From Micrococcus lacusdianchii (lineage in GTDB: Bacteria; Actinomycetota; Actinomycetes; Actinomycetales; Micrococcaceae): a stretch of DNA of 64,000 nucleotides. How positions within the stretch are numbered: the stretch's first letter is position 1; every line of letters starts with the position of its first letter. This document shows, in pieces, positions 63,045-64,000 of this stretch. A program made the position numbers and the translations under genes. Location: contig NZ_JAKNUW010000004.1 of the NCBI RefSeq assembly GCF_023155805.1, positions 62,001 to 126,000 on the forward strand. The letters run 5' to 3'. The notes beneath the pieces were generated by a model. The model saw only the letters and a list, made by a program, of their open reading frames with translations, searched no databases and was not told where the DNA came from.

Positions 63045-64000
63045 TCAGCGCGCGTCGGCGAGCGCCCGCAGCAGGCGCTCGTACCGCGCGGACACGGCCC
63101 GCAGGTCCGCGTGCGCGGCCACCCATGCCCGGGCCCCGGTGCCCACGTCCGTGCGGGCGGGGTCGGCGGCGAGGGCGGCGAGGTGGGCCACGAGGTCCTC
63201 GGTCCGCGGGCCCACGACGTCGGCGCCGCCGGCCGCCTCGAGGGTGCGGGCGGCCTCCCCCGTCACCAGGCCCGTGACGTGCCGGCCGACGGCGAGCACC
63301 TCGTAGGTCTTGGAGGGCACAGTGTGACGGAAGCTCGCCCAGTCCGGGCGCAGGCAGACCACGAGGGTGTCCGCCCACGCGTAGTGCTCGGGCACGCGCG
63401 TGCCCGGCACGGCGTCGAGGAACTCCACGCCGGCGTCCAGCCGCGCGTCGAGGGCCTGCAGGGCGGTCCGTCGGGTGCCCCCGCCCACGATCCGCACGCG
63501 GACCCCCGGATGGGTGCGGCGCAGCCGGGCCGCGGCCGCCACGAGACGCTCGAGGCCCTGGCTCTCCCCCAGGTTGCCCAGGTACAGCACGTGCAGCTCG
63601 CCGGGCTCCCGCCGCCGCGGCGGGGCCACGGGCACCCGGTCCACATCCACGCCGTTGCCGATCGCCACGACCCGGCGCATGCCCCGGCCGCGGAGGGTCT
63701 CGGCGAAGCCCTCCGTCACCGTCACCACGACGTCGGCCGCCCGCTGCCCGCCCGTCACCACGGCCTCCATCGCGCGGCCGAGCAACCCCGGGTGGACCCC
63801 GGCCTCGGGGGCCAGGTCCGGCCACGCGTCCCGCATCTCCACCACGAGCGGACGGCGGAGCAGCAGCGCCAGGGCGCGGCCGGCCACGATGGTGGGCAGT
63901 GCGGGCAGGGTGGCCACCACCACGTCCGGACGAGGCGCCGCCAGGCCGCGCGGGACGGCCAGGACGGCGTGGACCGCCGCGGCGGCGAACCGGCCGTTGC
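63045..64000 (-). CDS. Glycosyltransferase family 4 protein (partial, N-terminus beyond window)
   Basis: The reading frame is open to the right edge; 317 codons are visible. Donor-binding landmarks are complete: VEMRDAWPDLAPEAGVHPG, VVAIGNGVDVDRVPV, HVLYLGNLGESQGLERLV, VRIVGGGTRRTALQAL and FRHTVPSKTYEVLAVGRHV with the conserved Glu. Residues before NGRFAAAAVHAVLAV are missing. This is the WbuB-like branch of GT4. It is the last visible gene of the polysaccharide locus, which continues beyond the window. A 127-base gap without recognised elements separates it from the 62144 gene. Confidence 0.87.
   Translation of the reverse strand, partial: NGRFAAAAVHAVLAVPRGLAAPRPDVVVATLPALPTIVAGRALALLLRRPLVVEMRDAWPDLAPEAGVHPGLLGRAMEAVVTGGQRAADVVVTVTEGFAETLRGRGMRRVVAIGNGVDVDRVPVAPPRRREPGELHVLYLGNLGESQGLERLVAAAARLRRTHPGVRVRIVGGGTRRTALQALDARLDAGVEFLDAVPGTRVPEHYAWADTLVVCLRPDWASFRHTVPSKTYEVLAVGRHVTGLVTGEAARTLEAAGGADVVGPRTEDLVAHLAALAADPARTDVGTGARAWVAAHADLRAVSARYERLLRALADAR

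Overview
The window is about 73% GC. Its gene order (aceE-fasR-fabD-fabH-acpP-fabF, xerC-dprA-yifB-yraN, lepB-rplS-trmD-rimM, KH-rpsP-ffh, amt, ftsY), the GTG starts, ATGA/GTGA overlaps and leaderless promoters point to a Gram-positive actinobacterium of the Micrococcaceae. Micrococcus luteus or a close relative is the best guess, because a cell-wall polysaccharide locus carries both enzymes for UDP-ManNAcA, the uronic acid of M. luteus teichuronic acid. No prophage, insertion sequence or CRISPR array was seen.

Region 1 (1-10.4 kb) is housekeeping: a truncated zinc-ribbon protein, a Nif3 protein, msrA, the cysteine pair cysK-cysE, gnd, ppk2, two small conserved proteins, a LysM muralytic enzyme, azlCD, tRNA-Val, a peroxiredoxin and a DUF3052 protein. 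Region 2 (10.4-19.2 kb) joins pyruvate dehydrogenase E1 to the type II fatty acid synthase and its regulator FasR. Region 3 (19.3-28.4 kb) holds recombination and competence genes, RNase HII, two signal peptidases and ribosome-maturation genes.

Region 4 (28.47-37.67 kb) is the unusual part. Eight genes interrupt the normally tight rimM-KH-rpsP cluster. A normal two-component system sits behind a secreted protein with an Asp/Glu tail. Divergent from it is a translationally coupled operon of a P-loop protein, an ABC exporter that has lost every ATPase motif, and a sensor-kinase paralogue whose phosphoacceptor His is Leu. An HTTM-like membrane protein and its partner follow. All three promoters of the island share one architecture, TCTCATC-N4-heptamer-N9-hexamer, so the island reads as a single regulon driven by its own OmpR-type regulator. 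It is the best candidate here for an undescribed system, probably sensing or handling something at the envelope; its substrate cannot be read from the sequence.

Region 5 (37.7-44.6 kb) returns to conserved genes (KH protein, rpsP, ffh, amt, ftsY) plus an MFS exporter. Region 6 (44.6-64 kb) is the polysaccharide locus: UDP-GlcNAc 2-epimerase, TagGH/Wzm-Wzt-type ABC exporter, five glycosyltransferase genes (two carrying paralogous modules), a polysaccharide pyruvyl transferase, an asparagine-synthase-like protein without the glutaminase Cys, a coiled-coil membrane protein and UDP-ManNAc dehydrogenase. The last glycosyltransferase runs off the right edge. Genes were identified by reading motifs and context only; no database search was possible.
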